A DNA stretch of 64,000 nt from Clostridiales bacterium (lineage in GTDB: Bacteria; Bacillota; Clostridia; Peptostreptococcales; Acidaminobacteraceae). Below, in pieces: positions 61,551 through 64,000 of this stretch. The stretch covers positions 62,001 through 126,000 of the forward strand of contig JAEIOD010000008.1 in the NCBI GenBank assembly GCA_016342415.1. The letters run 5' to 3'. A program made the translations under genes and the position numbers. Under the pieces are notes generated by a model. That model did not search any database, was not told the DNA's origin, and worked only from the letters and a program-made list of their open reading frames with translations. Position 1 is the stretch's first letter. Each line of letters begins with the position of its first letter.

Positions 61551-62437
61551 CAGGTTGGATCATTTACAATGGCAATTTAAAATCAGATAAAATATACGAA
61601 TTGGTACTGTGGTTACAAAAAACGGCTCACACATATGACATCAATCTCATTCCAGTTAAAAATAGTGATATCTTGTTCTATTTTGATGAGCAGTCAAATC
61701 CAAAACTTGAACATCTGACGTTAAAAGAGCTACCGGAATTTGTGATTTCCTGGGACAAGGATATTCCTTTGGCCAAACACTTTGAGTTGATGAATATCAA
61801 AGTCTATAACAACTCAAACGGCATTCATGCCTGTGATAATAAAGTCATCATGACTCAATACCTTGCATCAAAAGATATCAGAGTACCTAAAACAATTATT
61901 GCACCAATGGTTTATTCAAACTCTACCATAGAAGAGTTTTCTATCTACGATAAAATCATAGAAACTCTTTCGCTTCCATTAATAATAAAAGAAGCTTATG
62001 GTTCATTTGGTGCTCAAGTCTATAAAGTAGATACAAAAGAAGCTTTGTTAGAACAAGTAAAAGCAATCGGTAATAAACCGCATCTCTTCCAGGAATACAT
62101 AAAAAACAGTCACGGACGAGACATCAGACTTAATATAGTAAACGGTAAAGTCATCACCTCAATGATGCGTGTTTCCGAAACAGATTTTAGAGCCAATATA
62201 ACAAGTGGTGCAAAAGCAGTCTTGTATACACCTACTGATGCTGAAAAAGAATTAGCCCTGAAATGTACCAAGTTGTTGAAATTGGATTTTTCAGGTGTGG
62301 ATCTTCTATTTGGAGAAGATGGTCCCATACTATGTGAAATCAACGGCAATCCACATTTTAAAAGCATTTTTGAATGTACGGGCATTGATGTTTCAAAATA
62401 TATTATAGAATACATCCTTGAGGATTTATCATGTTAG
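61547..62437 (+). CDS. RimK-like ATP-grasp ligase, paralogue 2
   Basis: The 296-residue protein shares the architecture of its neighbours, with LIIKEAYGSFGAQVYKV, FQEYIKNSHGRDIRLNIV and FGEDGPILCEINGNPHF. The Glu-x-Asn metal motif is intact. It starts on the last four bases of paralogue 1 and ends seven bases into paralogue 3, so the three are translated as one coupled set. Stepwise addition of residues to one acceptor is a natural but untested idea. Confidence 0.85.
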   Translation: MTGWIIYNGNLKSDKIYELVLWLQKTAHTYDINLIPVKNSDILFYFDEQSNPKLEHLTLKELPEFVISWDKDIPLAKHFELMNIKVYNNSNGIHACDNKVIMTQYLASKDIRVPKTIIAPMVYSNSTIEEFSIYDKIIETLSLPLIIKEAYGSFGAQVYKVDTKEALLEQVKAIGNKPHLFQEYIKNSHGRDIRLNIVNGKVITSMMRVSETDFRANITSGAKAVLYTPTDAEKELALKCTKLLKLDFSGVDLLFGEDGPILCEINGNPHFKSIFECTGIDVSKYIIEYILEDLSC

Positions 62438-63198
62438 GGTATTTGTTTTATGACAAAAGAGATATTTCTAGAAATGAGAAGTTCATAGAATGGTTGATTG
62501 AAGAAGCGTTGAAGTATGATTTGAACTTGATTTTACATCATACGGAAGATAATCTGGAAACATTGGAAACCCCAGAATTTATCATCAACAGATCTAGAGT
62601 TGCTTTTATCAGTCACTTTTACAAAGATATAAAAGTTTTTAATAATGCTTTAGTAACAGAAATAGCCAATGACAAGTATAAGACCTATCACTATTTTAAA
62701 GATGACATACCGATGCTTAAGACCTGTTTAGTCAGTGAGCGTACAACCTTTCCCTGTATCGTTAAAAGTAAGTCAGGGCATGGAGGTACGGATGTTTTCT
62801 GGGTAACTTCAAAAGAGGAACTTACTTACTCTGATGAGTATATCGCACAGGATATCGCACCTCAATTGGGAAAAGACTTGCGTGTGTATATTTTGGATAA
62901 TAAAATCATTCAAGGTATCTTAAGAACACACGAAACAGATTTTAAGTCCAATTACTCCTTAGGTGGACAGGCAAAGGTATACGATCTAAGCGAGCAAGAA
63001 AAAGCTCTCGTATATAAAATTCTAGAAAAACTGCCTTTAGTGTATGGTGGAATAGATTTTTTATTTGATGAACACAATCATCTGATTTTAAATGAAGTGG
63101 AAGATGCAGTGGGTGCAAGAATGCTTTATAACTTAACGGACATTAAGATTGTAGACGATTATATCGCTTGTATTGCTGCTAAATTAAAGAATTATTAA
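62431..63198 (+). CDS. RimK-like ATP-grasp protein, paralogue 3, altered metal motif
   Basis: The 255-residue protein is the shortest of the set. It keeps CIVKSKSGHGGTDVFWV, GKDLRVYILDNKIIQGILR and YGGIDFLF, but the closing metal-binding segment reads LNEVEDAVGAR where the others have CEVNG or CEINGN, so the second ligand Asn is replaced by Glu. The N-terminal domain is also reduced. It may be a partner subunit or a ligase with changed activity. GAGGATT precedes its ATG. Confidence 0.82.
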   Translation: MLGYLFYDKRDISRNEKFIEWLIEEALKYDLNLILHHTEDNLETLETPEFIINRSRVAFISHFYKDIKVFNNALVTEIANDKYKTYHYFKDDIPMLKTCLVSERTTFPCIVKSKSGHGGTDVFWVTSKEELTYSDEYIAQDIAPQLGKDLRVYILDNKIIQGILRTHETDFKSNYSLGGQAKVYDLSEQEKALVYKILEKLPLVYGGIDFLFDEHNHLILNEVEDAVGARMLYNLTDIKIVDDYIACIAAKLKNY

Positions 63199-63273
63199 AG
63201 CTCAATTAGAAAACCATACATCCCCTTCTACTCTTAATATAAAGGTATATAATTAAGATATGGAGGTGATGAT

Positions 63274-63699
63274 ATGGTTTTTACTTTAATCAATGCTAAT
63301 CTAGATAATCAAGCTCTCGATATGAAATTATCCGAATTGATTTACGCATTAGAGTCAATGAACATCATCTTAAGAAATATTCAACTCAAACATATTAGAA
63401 CTATTGAAGCATGTGAAGAGGTACACCAACTCGTAGAATCCTCAGATTTTGTTATTTATGTAGCCCCTCTAGATTCAGAGGCTTCTATTAGAAGGTTGGA
63501 ACTGTTTCAGACGAGTTATAAAGAAGAGAGTCACCCCCCACTCTTTCTAATACTGGATTCAAATCATCTACTCTCAGTAGACGATGTCACAAGTTATATT
63601 GAAACGTTTGAACAATTCGCATTAAATCACAAAAGCCGTATAGTTGATGTTAAGTATTTTAAAGATGCAATAGAAACCTTTAACAAGCTAAAAATTTAA
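63274..63699 (+). CDS. Hypothetical protein, flavodoxin-like fold possible
   Basis: The 141-residue protein is not recognised. Its first half alternates strands and helices (VFTLINANLDNQALDMKLSELI, then ESSDFVIYVAPLDSE), which resembles a flavodoxin-like or NAD(P)H-quinone reductase fold without a clear flavin loop. A perfect GGAGGTGAT site precedes the ATG. It lies 75 bases after the last ATP-grasp gene, with a possible promoter in the gap, and is followed by a terminator. A link to the ligases is inferred from order only. Confidence 0.6.
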   Translation: MVFTLINANLDNQALDMKLSELIYALESMNIILRNIQLKHIRTIEACEEVHQLVESSDFVIYVAPLDSEASIRRLELFQTSYKEESHPPLFLILDSNHLLSVDDVTSYIETFEQFALNHKSRIVDVKYFKDAIETFNKLKI

Positions 63700-63725
63700 G
63701 GCCACGAGAGTATTCTCGAGGCCTT
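63698..63725 (+). terminator. Terminator after the hypothetical gene
   Basis: AAGGCC...CGAGA pairs with TCTCG...GGCCTT around a short loop, with one unpaired base on each arm, and is followed by TTT. It closes the ATP-grasp region. Confidence 0.85.
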
Positions 63726-63823
63726 TTTCCTATATATATTATACCATAATAGTAAGCGTAAAAAAAGACTACCCTTTTTATCTGTAATCCTCTATAATTA
63801 AACTCGAAAGCTTAGGAGGTTGA

Positions 63824-64000
63824 ATGTTAGAGTTAAATAAAGAGCAACAATATCTAGACGAAACAATACAAGTTATTTACAAGCATTTAGAAAAAGAAAA
63901 TGCCTTTTTAAGCTATCTTAGGAAAGATGCACGTCAGCATAACAAAGAAATGATTGAAGAAACATCACATGATTACAGTGACATTGATGTTCGTGCTGAG
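63824..64000 (+). CDS. helD: HelD-like UvrD-family helicase, 5' part only
   Basis: The frame starts at an ATG after TAGGAGGTTGA and stays open to the window end, giving 59 residues. MLELNKEQQYLDETIQVIYK, then ARQHNKEMIEETSHDYSDID matches the N-terminal coiled coil of HelD, the SF1 helicase-like factor that removes RNA polymerase stalled on DNA in Firmicutes. The helicase motifs would lie beyond the window, so the call rests on the N-terminus. Confidence 0.75.
   Translation, partial: MLELNKEQQYLDETIQVIYKHLEKENAFLSYLRKDARQHNKEMIEETSHDYSDIDVRAE

Noticed and set aside
1-64000. Phage defence island, CRISPR, prophage or insertion sequence
   Set aside because: No Cas, restriction, toxin-antitoxin, integrase, transposase or array was recognised. 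The SPFH/zinc-ribbon operon is a membrane-type system without a nuclease or other effector.

Overview
The window is AT-rich, densely packed DNA from what looks like a monoderm, anaerobic low-GC Firmicute, most likely of the class Clostridia; this is inferred from gene content, not from a marker gene. The evidence is strong AGGAGG-type ribosome sites, ClpE, XRE/WYL/LacI regulators, rubredoxin, a copper-amine-oxidase-like stalk domain on a cell-wall hydrolase, an RND pump of the type seen in Clostridia, and signs of selenocysteine use. UGA is otherwise a normal stop (for example the MATE gene ending at 15047 and the ATP-grasp gene ending at 61550). No rRNA, tRNA, CRISPR array, prophage or insertion sequence was seen.

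Layout. 1-2 kb: galactokinase (cut by the left edge) behind a LacI-type repressor with repeated TTTAGTAAA-like operator sites. 2-5.6 kb: cysK-cysQ, an odd rubredoxin, and an overlapping pair of a SPOR-domain protein with a degenerate GGDEF membrane protein. 5.8-10.3 kb: ClpE and a membrane-anchored alpha/beta hydrolase. 10.4-10.9 kb: an AhpD-like gene whose single in-frame UGA sits at the second Cys of CxxC and is followed by a SECIS-like hairpin; I annotate it as a selenoprotein. 11-18 kb: transporters (two MATE, OFA-type MFS, UMF1-type MFS) and an M24 aminopeptidase. 18-20.6 kb: zinc-dependent phospholipase C-like protein, HAD phosphatase, membrane protein.

20.8-27.6 kb is a six-gene operon of zinc-ribbon, SPFH, lipoprotein and membrane proteins that resembles the Bacillus YdjG/YdjI membrane-stress set but carries extra uncharacterised members. 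27.7-30.3 kb: small XRE regulator, pyroglutamyl peptidase, CutC and glycosylasparaginase. 30.3-35.3 kb: TetR-regulated RND efflux operon with two inverted operator copies. 35.4-41.3 kb: a translationally coupled eight-gene operon (response regulator, histidine kinase, two ABC ATPases, two permeases, GNAT, DUF2809-like gene with an in-frame UGA). The degenerate ATPase motifs fall in one composite nucleotide site, which suggests an asymmetric heterodimeric transporter.

41-50.9 kb: lipase, PlsY, a tRNA-queuosine mannosyltransferase-like glycosyltransferase, phosphoesterase, cytidine deaminase, HesB-like protein, isochorismatase-type hydrolase, WYL and AraC regulators, TrmO. 51-56 kb: a polyamine operon (aguB-speE-speD-speA-speE) with two different aminopropyltransferases. 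56-60.6 kb: DUF362 ferredoxin protein, a probably frameshifted small gene, a secreted glucosaminidase and a cyclic-nucleotide-binding-domain protein with a frame-disrupted repeat tail. 60.7-63.7 kb: three overlapping tandem RimK-like ATP-grasp ligase paralogues plus a small unknown. The window ends in the start of a HelD-like gene.
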